From: Dwaynesavagella gallinarum
GTDB taxonomy: Bacteria > Bacillota > Clostridia > Clostridiales > Clostridiaceae
Direction of reading: 5' to 3'
DNA length: 48,478 nt
NCBI GenBank assembly: GCA_019120235.1
Contig: DWVN01000145.1
Span: 1-48,478 of the forward strand
Shown: in pieces, positions 35,940-44,682 of the stretch
How the letters are laid out: every line of letters begins with the position of its first letter
How positions within the stretch are numbered: position 1 is the first letter of the stretch
Program-made: the position numbers and the translations under genes
Notes under the pieces: generated by a model
What the model saw: only the letters and a program-made list of their open reading frames with translations
Told to the model about the DNA's origin: nothing
Databases searched by the model: none

Positions 35940-36647
35940 ATGAAAAAACTTAAAAATTTAGCATTGAGCCTATCAATAGGTGCTTTAACAACAACTCTTC
36001 CGTATATAACTTACAGTGCTCAAGCATTACCAATAAATGATGTAAAAGAAAGAGAAATAAAAGCACCTTTAAATATATTTAATATTGAAAATAAAAATAC
36101 AAAAAGAAATCAAAAAGAAGAAATGGCTGAAGTTTTAGTTAATTTATACAACAAATATAATCACATTTTTAAAAAAGGTTTGGAAATAAATGATATTAAA
36201 AATTCTAATTTGTATTTTAATATAACAAAACAAAAATCTGAAATTAAAGATTTAATAAATGACATAGTAAACTATCCTTATTCTGTTGTTAATTCTAAAA
36301 TAGAGCAAAAATTTCTTAAATCAAACATACTTTTTTGCTACTTAACAAATCAATATATTCAAACTGAAAATTTAAATAATATTTTAAACGCTAACAATAT
36401 AGATGAAGTTAAAGAGGAATTAAAAAATATATCAGAAATAATTAATTATTCGGTACTTGCTCTAGAAAATTCTGAAGGAAACTATTCAAATATAGATTTA
36501 AATGAAAAAGTTTCACAGCTAAATAGTATAGTAAGTAACATTAATGATGTAGAATCTCTTAAATCAAATTTCTTAATGCTTAATCAAACCTTAAATGAAA
36601 TTCATTTAGAAATAAATTCAACCTTAAGTGAATACATTCATATATAA
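35940..36647 (+). CDS. Unrecognised secreted helical protein with signal peptide
   Basis: This 235-residue protein has a classical Sec signal peptide: MKKLKN, a hydrophobic core (LALSLSIGALTTTLPYITY) and a likely cleavage after AQA (residues 27-29). The mature part is polar and predicted mostly helical, with Asn/Glu/Lys-rich segments, and lacks recognisable cell-wall anchoring or catalytic motifs. A perfect GGAGG lies five bases before the ATG. Its arrangement resembles that of the preceding gene (exported, helical bundle-like), so distant kinship is possible but I cannot show it. A strong terminator follows. Confidence 0.72.
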   Translation: MKKLKNLALSLSIGALTTTLPYITYSAQALPINDVKEREIKAPLNIFNIENKNTKRNQKEEMAEVLVNLYNKYNHIFKKGLEINDIKNSNLYFNITKQKSEIKDLINDIVNYPYSVVNSKIEQKFLKSNILFCYLTNQYIQTENLNNILNANNIDEVKEELKNISEIINYSVLALENSEGNYSNIDLNEKVSQLNSIVSNINDVESLKSNFLMLNQTLNEIHLEINSTLSEYIHI

Positions 36648-36677
36648 AAAAGATGCTAGAAAACTCTAGCATCTTTT
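36647..36677. terminator. Bidirectional terminator between the secreted protein gene and trx
   Basis: AAAAGATGCTAGA pairs with TCTAGCATCTTTT around a 4-base loop, flanked by A and T runs. Confidence 0.9.
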
Positions 36678-36679
36678 CT

Positions 36680-36988
36680 TTACTTATTTTTATTTACAAA
36701 CTCAACTAAATCTCTTTTTTGCATAACACCAACAAATCTATCACAAACTTCACCATCTTTAAATAAAATTACTGTTGGTATACTCATAACTTTATATTTT
36801 CTAGAAATTGTACTTTCATCAACGTTTATTTTAACGCATTTTACATCACTATTCTCATTTGAAAACTCTTCAAATATAGGTCCAAACGATTTACAAGGTC
36901 CACACCAATCAGCATAAAAATCTATAACCACAAGTCCCTTAAAATCTAATACTTCCTCTTGAAAATTTGCATCATTAACATTAATCAT
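36680..36988 (-). CDS. trxA: Thioredoxin
   Basis: This 102-residue thioredoxin reduces disulfides in cytoplasmic proteins. The active site is WCGPCK near residue 29 in DFYADWCGPCKSFGP. VKINVDES and the cis-proline segment SIPTVILFKDG are intact. An in-frame GTG at 37000 overlaps the end of iadA and the AAGGAG site; the ATG at 36988 after that site gives the usual length and beginning. It is translationally close to iadA, so the two genes form one transcript unit. No thioredoxin reductase lies near. Confidence 0.93.
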   Translation of the reverse strand: MINVNDANFQEEVLDFKGLVVIDFYADWCGPCKSFGPIFEEFSNENSDVKCVKINVDESTISRKYKVMSIPTVILFKDGEVCDRFVGVMQKRDLVEFVNKNK

Positions 36989-36996
36989 AAACTTAA

Positions 36997-38175
36997 TCAC
37001 TCCTTAATAAAAGTTTCATTTACTAATAATTTACCATTATAAACCATTTTCTTACCTTTTGAAAACACATATTTTATTTCAAAATCTTGCTTATCTACAA
37101 GAATTACATCTGCATCTTTATGTTTCTTTATTTCTCCCTTATGTTTAAGTCCTAATATATCTGCAACATTTTTAGTTACAAGAGATATTATATGACTTTT
37201 TGAGATTTTAGAATTATTTAATAATTCTCTTATTTCATTATATAAAGAATTTGGTTTTCCAATTCCAATTCCAACAAAATTACCATTACCATCTACAATA
37301 GGTAAACTCCCTTGAGAATCTGAAGAACAAGTAATATGACTTATATCTACACCTTTTGATAAAATTTCAGGAATAATTTTACTTATACGTAAATTTTCCT
37401 CTTCTTCTATACCTTTAACATAGCTACTTGTTAAATCAAAATATCCACCCTTCTTACCATATTCAATAGCAGAATCTAAAAGTTTTCTATTTCTATTTAC
37501 ATGAGTAGGAATAATTTGAGATAAGTTTATATCTTTATTTACACAAATATCAAATAAATATTTAAGCCCTTCATTAGAATCACCTATATGAATGTGTACA
37601 ATTCCTATTTTATTAGATAAAATTCCACCAACTTTTGCCTCATGAATAATTTTTATAAACTCCTCAAAACTAGGCTTTGAAGATCTATAATCAGATAAAG
37701 CAATTTCTCCAACACCTATTACTTTAGGAATAAGCATAAGATCCTTTTTTATATCTCCAGTTATAGTTTTGACTGGTATTTCATATGATCCCGTATAAAC
37801 ATAGGTACTTATTCCTTCTTCCTCAAGCCCGTAAGCTTTAGCAAGTAAATTATTCATATTCCTACATATATTATCAGTTCCTAAACATCCAACAACTGTA
37901 GTAATTCCAGAAGTTATTAAATCTGTAATACTAATTTCTGGGGTTCTGCTTTTAAAACCAGCTTCCCCACCACCACCTGATATATGAACATGAGAGTCAA
38001 TTAATCCTGGAAACATTATATAATCGCTTCCATCAATTACCTCACATTCTATAAGGGGATTGATTTCATTTATTTTATCATACAATCCTTCTATTTTATC
38101 AAATAAAAACACTACATCTTTTTTGCCTAAACTCTCTGGTGCATAAACTTCAATGTCTTTTATAATAGTTACCAT
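36997..38175 (-). CDS. iadA: Isoaspartyl (beta-aspartyl) dipeptidase
   Basis: This 392-residue amidohydrolase-fold metallopeptidase hydrolyses isoaspartyl dipeptides from damaged proteins. Zinc-ligand and pocket motifs in order are GLIDSHVHISGGGGEAGF, GEIALSDYRSSKPS, VHIHIGDS, PTHVNRN and TCSSDSQGSLP, matching E. coli IadA. The length is typical (about 390). AAGGTG lies seven bases before the ATG. It stands 24 bases behind ptsI and overlaps the trx ribosome binding site, so ptsI-iadA-trx look like one unit. It suggests recycling of peptides. Confidence 0.93.
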   Translation of the reverse strand: MVTIIKDIEVYAPESLGKKDVVFLFDKIEGLYDKINEINPLIECEVIDGSDYIMFPGLIDSHVHISGGGGEAGFKSRTPEISITDLITSGITTVVGCLGTDNICRNMNNLLAKAYGLEEEGISTYVYTGSYEIPVKTITGDIKKDLMLIPKVIGVGEIALSDYRSSKPSFEEFIKIIHEAKVGGILSNKIGIVHIHIGDSNEGLKYLFDICVNKDINLSQIIPTHVNRNRKLLDSAIEYGKKGGYFDLTSSYVKGIEEEENLRISKIIPEILSKGVDISHITCSSDSQGSLPIVDGNGNFVGIGIGKPNSLYNEIRELLNNSKISKSHIISLVTKNVADILGLKHKGEIKKHKDADVILVDKQDFEIKYVFSKGKKMVYNGKLLVNETFIKE

Positions 38176-38199
38176 AGAATTTCACCTTCATGAAATATT

Positions 38200-39825
38200 T
38201 TATTTTTTATCTAATATGTCTAAAATCTGCTTTTTAGCTGGTAAAATAGATGTTGCTGACATAGAAAATTCATCTAATCCATATTCTAAAAGTTTAGGAA
38301 TAGCCTCCTCATCTCCAGCCATTTCTCCACACATTCCAACCCATTTACCTTCAGCATGAGCTCCATCTATGGTCATTTTTATAAGAGAAAGTACAGATGG
38401 ATGCATTGGATTATATAAATAAGATACTTTTTCATTCATTCTATCACAAGCTAATGTATACTGAATTAAATCATTAGTTCCAATTGAGAAGAAGTCAACT
38501 TCTTTTGCAAATTCACGGCCTGAAACTGCCGTTGATGGAATTTCAACCATTATTCCAACCTCAATTGAATCGCTTACAACAACCCCTTCATTTATAAGTT
38601 CTTGTTTACACTCTTCTAAAATTTTCTTGGCTTGTCTAAATTCTTCAATTGAAGAAATCATTGGAAACATAATCTTAAGATTACCATATATAGAAGCTCT
38701 TAAAAGTGCTCTAAGCTGAATTTTAAATATATCCACTCTATCTAAACAAAGTCTAATAGCTCTATATCCAAGAAATGGATTCATTTCATGACCTAAATCT
38801 AAATAATCGAGTTTTTTGTCTCCTCCTATATCAAGTGTTCTAATTACAACAGGTTTACCATTCATTTTTTCAAGAACTACTTTATAGGAATTAAACTGCT
38901 CCTCTTCTGATGGCATATTACTTCTATCCATATATAAAAACTCTGTTCTAAATAAACCTATTCCATCTCCACCATTTTCTAAAACTTGATCCACATCTTT
39001 GGTGGAACCAATGTTCCCACAAATTTCAATTTGTCTATTATTTTTATCATATATTTTAACATCTTTTAAAGCTTTTAACTTCTCTTTTTCTTCATTATAA
39101 CTTCTTATATAATTTTCAAACTCTTTAATTTCCGAATCTTTCGGATTTATTATTACATACCCTTCAACACCATTTACTAAAACAATATCTCCATTTTTAA
39201 CAATATCTGTTATATTATTCATTCCAACTATAGCTGGAATTTCCATTGTTCTAGCCATTATAGCTGAATGTGATGTTTTACCTCCAATGTTTGTTAAAAA
39301 TCCACAAACCTTACTTTTATCAAGTTGAGCGGTATCTGATGGAGTTAAATCATGTGCAACAACAACAGTATTTTGTTCAGTTATTTCCACTTCTTCCTGT
39401 ATACCTAAAATATTTCTAACTATTCTATCTGATACGTCCTTAATATCTGCAGCTCTTTCTCTCATGTATTCATCATCAATACTTTCCATAACAAGAACAA
39501 GCTCTTTTTTAACACTATCAATTGCATAATCAGCACTAACACTATTATTTTTTATCATATTTTTTGCTTTATCAATAAATTCAGGATCCTCAAGTATCAT
39601 TTGATGACTTTCAAAAACTAAAGATTCTTCTTTCCCAACTTCAGTTTCTATTTTTTTTCTCAAAAATTCTAGTTGCTCTCTTGTTTTACTAAGAGCATCT
39701 TCTAAGTTCTTTATTTCAATATCTATATTTTCAATTTTTAAATTGTTAATATTTATTTTTATATCTTTTTTTATAAATACTTTTCCTATGGCATACCCTT
39801 TAGATGCCGCAATACCTTTCACCAT
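38200..39825 (-). CDS. ptsI: Phosphoenolpyruvate-protein phosphotransferase (PTS enzyme I)
   Basis: This 541-residue cytoplasmic protein starts the PTS phosphorelay by taking phosphate from PEP and passing it to HPr. The swivelling domain carries the phosphorylated His in GGKTSHSAIMARTMEIPAIVG (near 187). The PEP-binding barrel shows GIGLFRTEFLYMDR, MFPMISS and GTNDLIQYTLACDR. The length is slightly below the usual 570 residues because the C-terminus ends soon after SMSATSILPAKK. GAGGA precedes the ATG. No gene for HPr or for any enzyme II lies in the window. Confidence 0.96.
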   Translation of the reverse strand: MVKGIAASKGYAIGKVFIKKDIKININNLKIENIDIEIKNLEDALSKTREQLEFLRKKIETEVGKEESLVFESHQMILEDPEFIDKAKNMIKNNSVSADYAIDSVKKELVLVMESIDDEYMRERAADIKDVSDRIVRNILGIQEEVEITEQNTVVVAHDLTPSDTAQLDKSKVCGFLTNIGGKTSHSAIMARTMEIPAIVGMNNITDIVKNGDIVLVNGVEGYVIINPKDSEIKEFENYIRSYNEEKEKLKALKDVKIYDKNNRQIEICGNIGSTKDVDQVLENGGDGIGLFRTEFLYMDRSNMPSEEEQFNSYKVVLEKMNGKPVVIRTLDIGGDKKLDYLDLGHEMNPFLGYRAIRLCLDRVDIFKIQLRALLRASIYGNLKIMFPMISSIEEFRQAKKILEECKQELINEGVVVSDSIEVGIMVEIPSTAVSGREFAKEVDFFSIGTNDLIQYTLACDRMNEKVSYLYNPMHPSVLSLIKMTIDGAHAEGKWVGMCGEMAGDEEAIPKLLEYGLDEFSMSATSILPAKKQILDILDKK

Positions 39826-40015
39826 AATTAAGCCATCCTCCTAAACAAACAAAAACAATAAATAATTTTTAAAATTTTTATTTTTAAATTAATAAAAATA
39901 ATTTTTAATTTATAATAAATATACTTCATGTTTAAATATATATATAACTATTTTTACAATAATTAGTGTAAATCTTTTCTTTAATATATTCAATAAATTT
40001 CTAATTAATTTACTA

Positions 40016-40525
40016 CTAAATAACTGAAAAAAATTCCTTTCTAAGTTCTGAATATCTACTACTTAAATGTTTAATTATTTCATCTCTATTATGCTTATTA
40101 TTTATGTCACAATTAATATATTCATCTTTGCAAATAGGACAAGTTCTATAATCAGAATTAGCTTCACTTCTTTTTATGAACCTATTTTCTATTTTATCAT
40201 ATACCATATATACTCCAAGTTGACCAAGTTCATCCTCATCTTCAAATACAGCCATATCATGCTTTAAATCAAAAGAATCTTTATTTATAACAACAAATAC
40301 AATAGGTCCGTCTTCATCACTCATTATCATTTTAAAGGTCATATCTTTATCATATAAAGATTCTAATTTTCCTATTATTAAATTTAATATAGATAATGAA
40401 ATTTCAGATTTTTTAATTTCCTTATAATAAATTGGTCTAATAATAACAATATTTCCATTAGATTTTGCAAGTAAATTATCAATAAATACATTAGACTGAA
40501 TCTTACCTTTAAAATTAAAAATCAA
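40016..40525 (-). CDS. CitX-like protein (holo-ACP synthase family of citrate lyase)
   Basis: This 169-residue protein resembles CitX, which attaches the phosphoribosyl-dephospho-CoA prosthetic group to citrate lyase ACP. The shared pattern is in the C-terminal half: LKHDMAVFEDEDELGQLGVY (compare the CitX segment with EExHPLGRL), then D-RTCPIC (127-132), C139 and H145, in the spacing of CitX's RxCLxC...C...H tail. The match is by pattern memory and the function is not proven. No citrate lyase genes lie near. The start is TTG overlapping the cwlD stop by four bases, with GGAGG upstream, so it is translationally coupled to cwlD. It might modify another carrier or be repurposed. Confidence 0.55.
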   Translation of the reverse strand: MIFNFKGKIQSNVFIDNLLAKSNGNIVIIRPIYYKEIKKSEISLSILNLIIGKLESLYDKDMTFKMIMSDEDGPIVFVVINKDSFDLKHDMAVFEDEDELGQLGVYMVYDKIENRFIKRSEANSDYRTCPICKDEYINCDINNKHNRDEIIKHLSSRYSELRKEFFSVI

Positions 40526-41205
40526 TTCAAATTACCTCCACTAAAATAATCGTCAATAGCTAATGCTATAGCATTACACAATTCATTTTGATAATTATCA
40601 TCTTTTAATTTTGCTTCTTCTTCTTTATTAGATATAAATCCACATTCAACTATTACAGATGCTCCTAAATATCCATCTCTAAGTATTACATACTCATTTT
40701 TAACCCCTTTAGGTTCTCTATTATTTTCTTGTTTTAATGTTTCTTTAAATTGTTTATGCATACTTTGAGCTAATTTTTTACTTTTCTCGCTGTAAATAGG
40801 ATACCAAACTTGAGATCCTTTAACTGAAGAATCTGGAAATTTATTCATATGTATACTTAAAAATATATCACATGAAACTTCCTTTTTCATGCTACACCTT
40901 TTATTTAAATCTTCTCTCTTTTTTTGTTTAACATTTTCACTATTTGAAAGTGAAACATCTTCATCACGAGTCATAAATACTTTGTAACCTTTATTTTCTA
41001 AAATATCTCTAAGTTTTAAAGATATTTGAAGATTTAAATCCTTCTCTAAAGTTTTTGTTGAAGATACAGCCCCTCCATCAATTCCTCCATGCCCTGGATC
41101 TATTAAGATAATTTTATTATTTTCCATAGAACATACTTTAAAAACCACAAAACAAAAAATAAAAACGCTTAAAGTAAGAATTTTAAATAAATTACCTATC
41201 CTCAT
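40522..41205 (-). CDS. cwlD: N-acetylmuramoyl-L-alanine amidase CwlD
   Basis: This 227-residue zinc amidase of the Amidase_3 type has an N-terminal membrane/signal segment (7-25). CwlD removes peptide side chains from spore peptidoglycan so that muramic-delta-lactam forms in the cortex, needed for germination. Catalytic and zinc motifs seen are DPGHGGIDGGA (His39), TRDEDVSLS, SIHMNKF and VIVECGFISNKEE. Length and location next to rpsI both agree with cwlD in clostridia. AAGGGG lies seven bases before the ATG. A terminator separates it from rpsI, so it should have its own, presumably sporulation-specific, promoter, which I could not place with confidence. Confidence 0.9.
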   Translation of the reverse strand: MRIGNLFKILTLSVFIFCFVVFKVCSMENNKIILIDPGHGGIDGGAVSSTKTLEKDLNLQISLKLRDILENKGYKVFMTRDEDVSLSNSENVKQKKREDLNKRCSMKKEVSCDIFLSIHMNKFPDSSVKGSQVWYPIYSEKSKKLAQSMHKQFKETLKQENNREPKGVKNEYVILRDGYLGASVIVECGFISNKEEEAKLKDDNYQNELCNAIALAIDDYFSGGNLN

Positions 41206-41283
41206 TTTAAAACCCCTTTATATAATTTACATCCTCACTCTTATGTTTGACATTTTTATTTAATTTTATGTAAACAAAAAAAA

Positions 41284-41303
41284 GCTCAAACAAATGTTTG
41301 AAC
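41284..41303 (-). terminator. Terminator of the rplM-rpsI operon
   Basis: On the minus strand GTTCAAACA, a two-base loop and TGTTTGAGC form a nine-pair stem with one wobble, followed by eight T. It lies 19 bases past the rpsI stop. Confidence 0.8.
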
Positions 41304-41321
41304 CTTGAAAATAAAAAAATA

Positions 41322-41714
41322 TTATCTTTTTGAGAATTGTGGAGCTCTTCTCGCTTTCTTTAAACCATATTTCTTTCTTTCTTTCATTCTAGGATCTCTA
41401 GTTAAAAATCCTTCTCTTTTAAGAATTGGTCTTAAGTTTTCATCTGACTTAACTAAAGCTCTTGATATTCCATGTCTTATAGCTCCAGCTTGACCTGTGA
41501 AACCTCCACCATGTACATTAACTTTAACATCATATCTAGACAAAGTATCTGTTAGAACTAATGGTTGATTTACTATGTACTTTAAAGTATCCAATCCAAA
41601 ATATTCATCCATACTTCTTTTATTTATTATTACATTTCCATTTCCAGGAACTAAAAAAACTCTAGCAACTGATTTCTTTCTTCTTCCTGTTCCCATATAT
41701 TGAATTTTACCCAT
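41322..41714 (-). CDS. rpsI: 30S ribosomal protein S9
   Basis: This 130-residue ribosomal protein has a C-terminal tail that reaches the P-site tRNA. MGKIQYMGTGRRKKSVARVF begins it, and it ends with the invariant basic KKARRAPQFSKR. The frame extends upstream to a TTG, but those codons form the Shine-Dalgarno sequence GGGAGG, so the ATG at 41714 is the start. It follows rplM closely in the conserved rplM-rpsI operon. Confidence 0.98.
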   Translation of the reverse strand: MGKIQYMGTGRRKKSVARVFLVPGNGNVIINKRSMDEYFGLDTLKYIVNQPLVLTDTLSRYDVKVNVHGGGFTGQAGAIRHGISRALVKSDENLRPILKREGFLTRDPRMKERKKYGLKKARRAPQFSKR

Positions 41715-41733
41715 AATAACTCCTCCCTCCAAA

Positions 41734-42168
41734 TTAATATTTCAATTTCAACTCTTGAGGATTTTGAGCTTGATGATTGTGTTCACAACCTCTATAAACC
41801 TTAAGTTTTTTCATTTGACTTCTTCCAAGTGGACCTCTTGGAATCATTCTTCTAACTGCTTCGTAAAATAAAAACTCAGGCTTTTTATCTAAAAATTTCT
41901 TATATGGAATTTCTTTAAGTCCTCCTGGATACCCAGTATGATACTTATACATCTTTTGATCAAGTTTTTTTCCTGTTAAAACAACTTTATCTGCATTTAA
42001 TACTATTACAAAATCCCCTAAATCCATATTAGGTGTAAATTCTGGCTTATGCTTTCCTCTTAAAATAGAAGCTATTTGACTTGCTGCTCTTCCAAGAACC
42101 ATTCCTTCTACATCAACAACATACCACTTTTTTTGAATTTCATCTTTTTTTGGCAAATATGACTTCAT
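41734..42168 (-). CDS. rplM: 50S ribosomal protein L13
   Basis: This 144-residue protein is an early-assembly component of the large subunit. VDVEGMVLGRAASQIASILRGKHKPEFTPN and MIPRGPLGRSQMKKLKVY are diagnostic. AGGAGG lies six bases before the ATG. It heads the rplM-rpsI operon behind a consensus promoter and an L13-leader-like hairpin, which suggests autogenous control. Confidence 0.98.
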   Translation of the reverse strand: MKSYLPKKDEIQKKWYVVDVEGMVLGRAASQIASILRGKHKPEFTPNMDLGDFVIVLNADKVVLTGKKLDQKMYKYHTGYPGGLKEIPYKKFLDKKPEFLFYEAVRRMIPRGPLGRSQMKKLKVYRGCEHNHQAQNPQELKLKY

Positions 42169-42206
42169 AATATCCTCCTAGTAAAAATGATACTTAATTT
42201 ATAAAA

Positions 42207-42248
42207 AAATCCGGGGCAGTGGATTTGTTATTCTAAATTATACATAAC
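42207..42248 (-). promoter_or_regulatory. rplM: L13-type leader hairpin upstream of rplM
   Basis: In the rplM 5' leader AAATCC (minus strand) pairs with GGATTT around ACTGCCCC, followed by a T run, at 42207-42226. The Firmicutes L13 leader is a short hairpin of this kind through which L13 is thought to control its own operon. The loop and position fit; I could not compare it with the covariance model. Confidence 0.6.
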
Positions 42249-42254
42249 ATTAGT

Positions 42255-42283
42255 ATTATAATAAACTTTATATACTATGTCAA
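42255..42283 (-). promoter_or_regulatory. Consensus promoter of rplM-rpsI
   Basis: On the minus strand TTGACA (42278-42283), a 17-base spacer and TATAAT (42255-42260) give a perfect sigma-A consensus. The -35 box overlaps the truA stop codon. Confidence 0.85.
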
Positions 42284-43020
42284 TTATCATAAAAAACTTT
42301 TTTCAAACATAACCCCTTTGCATCACTTACAAATCCTGACATTTTCCTATCACATGATTTAATTATATAAGGCACATTTTTATAATCTATTTTCCCTTGC
42401 CCAACCATTATTAAAGTTCCAACTATTATTCTAACCATGTTATATAAAAATCCACTTCCTAAAACACTATAAACTATAACTTCATCTTTTTTGTAAATAT
42501 CACTTTTAAAAATAGTTCTAACAGTATTTGAAGTAGAAGATCCCTTACTCATAAACCCTATAAAATCATGCTCACCTTCAAAATATTTAGAAGCTTCCTT
42601 CATTTTTAAAAAATCTAGACTATATTTAAAATGCATGTGATTCACATATTTTATAGGTGGTAATACCTCCCCATTAAATATTTTATACTCATACTCTTTT
42701 TTTATAGCATCATACCTTGAATTAAACGTATAGCAAACTTCATAACAATCAATTACCCTTATATCATAAGGAAGATTAGAATTTAAAGCATTTTTTATAT
42801 TATGTAAAGGAACATTAAATTCCTCAATATGAAAATTACAATAGTATTCCTCTGCATGAACTCCAGAATCTGTTCTACTACACCCTATAATATTAACATT
42901 TCTATTAAATACTTTTAAAAATACATTCTCAAGAGTTCCTTGCACTGTAATGTTATTTTTTTGTTTTTGAAATCCGAAATAATTAGTGCCTAAATAAGAA
43001 ATTTTTAAACATATATTCAT
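42280..43020 (-). CDS. truA: tRNA pseudouridine(38-40) synthase
   Basis: This 246-residue enzyme isomerises uridines 38-40 in the anticodon arm of many tRNAs. It begins KISYLGTNYFGFQKQ and has the catalytic Asp in GCSRTDSGVHAEEY. GSGFLYNMVRIIVGTLI near the C-terminus completes the family pattern. The length is normal. It follows ecfT by seven bases, ending the rplQ-distal ECF-truA unit as in other Firmicutes. Confidence 0.97.
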   Translation of the reverse strand: MNICLKISYLGTNYFGFQKQKNNITVQGTLENVFLKVFNRNVNIIGCSRTDSGVHAEEYYCNFHIEEFNVPLHNIKNALNSNLPYDIRVIDCYEVCYTFNSRYDAIKKEYEYKIFNGEVLPPIKYVNHMHFKYSLDFLKMKEASKYFEGEHDFIGFMSKGSSTSNTVRTIFKSDIYKKDEVIVYSVLGSGFLYNMVRIIVGTLIMVGQGKIDYKNVPYIIKSCDRKMSGFVSDAKGLCLKKVFYDN

Positions 43021-43027
43021 AAATCAC

Positions 43028-43819
43028 CTATATAAAAGAAGTTAAAACAATAAGGCTTATAAACACAATAAAACTTATAAAATCATTTCTTGTAAATTTT
43101 AACACCCTAAATTTAAATCTATTTTCACTTCCCTGATAACATCTAGATTCCATAGCAATAGCAAGTTCATCTGCACGTCTAAATGAATTTATAAAAAGAG
43201 GAACTAAAATAGGTACAATATTTTTAATTTTCTTTACAATACTTCCACTTTCAAAATCAACTCCCCTAGACTTTTGAGCTTTAATTATTTTATCTGTTTC
43301 ATCTAAAAGAGTTGGAATAAACCTAAGAGAAATACTAATCATAAGAGAAATTTCCCCAACAGGTACCTTTAATTTTCTAAGAGGTTTCATAAGAGATTCA
43401 AAACCATCTGTTAATTCTGTTGGAGAAGTTGTAAGTGTTAAAATAGTTGACCCTAATATTAAAAATATTACCCTAAAACTTATAAAAATAGATGTAATAA
43501 GAGCTTTATCATAAATCTTTAAAAACCCAACATTAAAAATTATATTTCCTTCTTTTATGAAAAACACATTAAAAAGAGAGGTTAAAATAATAAACATACT
43601 TATAGTTTTCAAAGCCTTTAATAAATGATAAATTTTAATTTTAGATGAAAATGACACAAAAAACACTATTAGAAAATAAGCTAAATACCCTTTTATATCA
43701 TCAATAAAAAACACACCAAGAATATATACAATATTAAGTATTATTTTAGTTCTAGGATCAAGTTTATGTATAAAAGAATCGCTTTTTACATATTGACCAA
43801 TTATAATATTATCAATCAT
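43028..43819 (-). CDS. ecfT: ECF transporter transmembrane protein EcfT
   Basis: This 263-residue CbiQ-type membrane subunit couples the two ECF ATPases to interchangeable vitamin-binding S components. Several hydrophobic helices are evident (for example IILNIVYILGVFFIDDIKGY and the C-terminal FISFIVFISLIVLTSF). The coupling helices carry the Ala-Arg-Gly-like motif QKSRGVDF and the second motif AMESRCYQG. It overlaps ecfA2 by four bases (ATGA). No S component gene lies here, so the substrates are not set by context. Confidence 0.95.
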   Translation of the reverse strand: MIDNIIIGQYVKSDSFIHKLDPRTKIILNIVYILGVFFIDDIKGYLAYFLIVFFVSFSSKIKIYHLLKALKTISMFIILTSLFNVFFIKEGNIIFNVGFLKIYDKALITSIFISFRVIFLILGSTILTLTTSPTELTDGFESLMKPLRKLKVPVGEISLMISISLRFIPTLLDETDKIIKAQKSRGVDFESGSIVKKIKNIVPILVPLFINSFRRADELAIAMESRCYQGSENRFKFRVLKFTRNDFISFIVFISLIVLTSFI

Positions 43820-44682
43820 TTACCTTCCCTCTTATTTTTAAAATAAGTGCTTAATACATTTTCCATTTCATGAATATTTCTAGGACAAGTTTCTAAATTT
43901 ATACCTTTTTCCATTAAACACAAGTATAACTTTAATAAATATGGTTTTTCAATTAAATACTCATTTAAAATTTTTTCATTCATAAAAAATTTATGTGTTT
44001 CTTCAAAACTTATAATTTTCCCTTTATTTAAAAGCATAACTCTATGTGAAAGCCTATAAACTAAATCCATAATATGAGTTACTATAATAATAGTTTTATT
44101 AAATTCCTTATTTAACCTCTCAATAATTAAAATTATTTCTTCACGAGTTTTAGGATCAAGACCAACAGTTGGTTCATCTAAAATAATATATTCAGGATTT
44201 AAAACAAGCATAGAAGCTAAAGAAACCTTTCTTTTTTCCCCACCACTAATTTCAAAAGGACTTTTATCTTTATATTTTTCAAAGTCTAAAGATACCATTT
44301 TCATAGCACCTCTAACTTTACGCTCTATATTTAAATCACTTTCACCACGAACTTTCAAAGAAAATGAAATATCTTTATATATGGTTTCCTCAAAAAATTG
44401 ATACTCTGGATATTGAAAAGAAAATCCAAACTTTTTTCTAATATCAACATGCTTTACTTTTTTGTCCTTAGCACTTAAAGAGTCAACTATAATATCTCCT
44501 GAAAAACCTTTAAGAAGCAAATTCATAAGCTGAACAAGAGTAGATTTACCACTTCCAGTATGCCCAATAATTGAAATTATCTCACCCTTATTAATTTTAA
44601 AATTTACATCATGTAACACTTTATTTTCAAAAGGAGTATTTTTAAGATAAGTATATTCTACATTTTTAAATTCAATCGACAT
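43816..44682 (-). CDS. ecfA2: ECF transporter ATP-binding protein EcfA2
   Basis: This 288-residue ABC ATPase is the second of the ECF pair. Walker A GHTGSGKST, Q-loop FQYPEYQFFEET, signature ISGGEKRKVSLA, Walker B YIILDEPT and the switch His in VTHIMD are complete. QYPEYQLF-like sequence after Walker A is typical of EcfA2. It overlaps ecfA1 by 25 bases and ecfT by four. The ribosome binding site GGAGG lies 17 bases before the ATG, inside ecfA1, so translation is likely coupled. Confidence 0.96.
   Translation of the reverse strand: MSIEFKNVEYTYLKNTPFENKVLHDVNFKINKGEIISIIGHTGSGKSTLVQLMNLLLKGFSGDIIVDSLSAKDKKVKHVDIRKKFGFSFQYPEYQFFEETIYKDISFSLKVRGESDLNIERKVRGAMKMVSLDFEKYKDKSPFEISGGEKRKVSLASMLVLNPEYIILDEPTVGLDPKTREEIILIIERLNKEFNKTIIIVTHIMDLVYRLSHRVMLLNKGKIISFEETHKFFMNEKILNEYLIEKPYLLKLYLCLMEKGINLETCPRNIHEMENVLSTYFKNKREGK

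Noticed and set aside
38153..38359. Plus-strand open frame of 68 codons over the iadA/ptsI junction
   Set aside because: It is antisense to the C-terminus of ptsI and has no plausible ribosome binding site or product.
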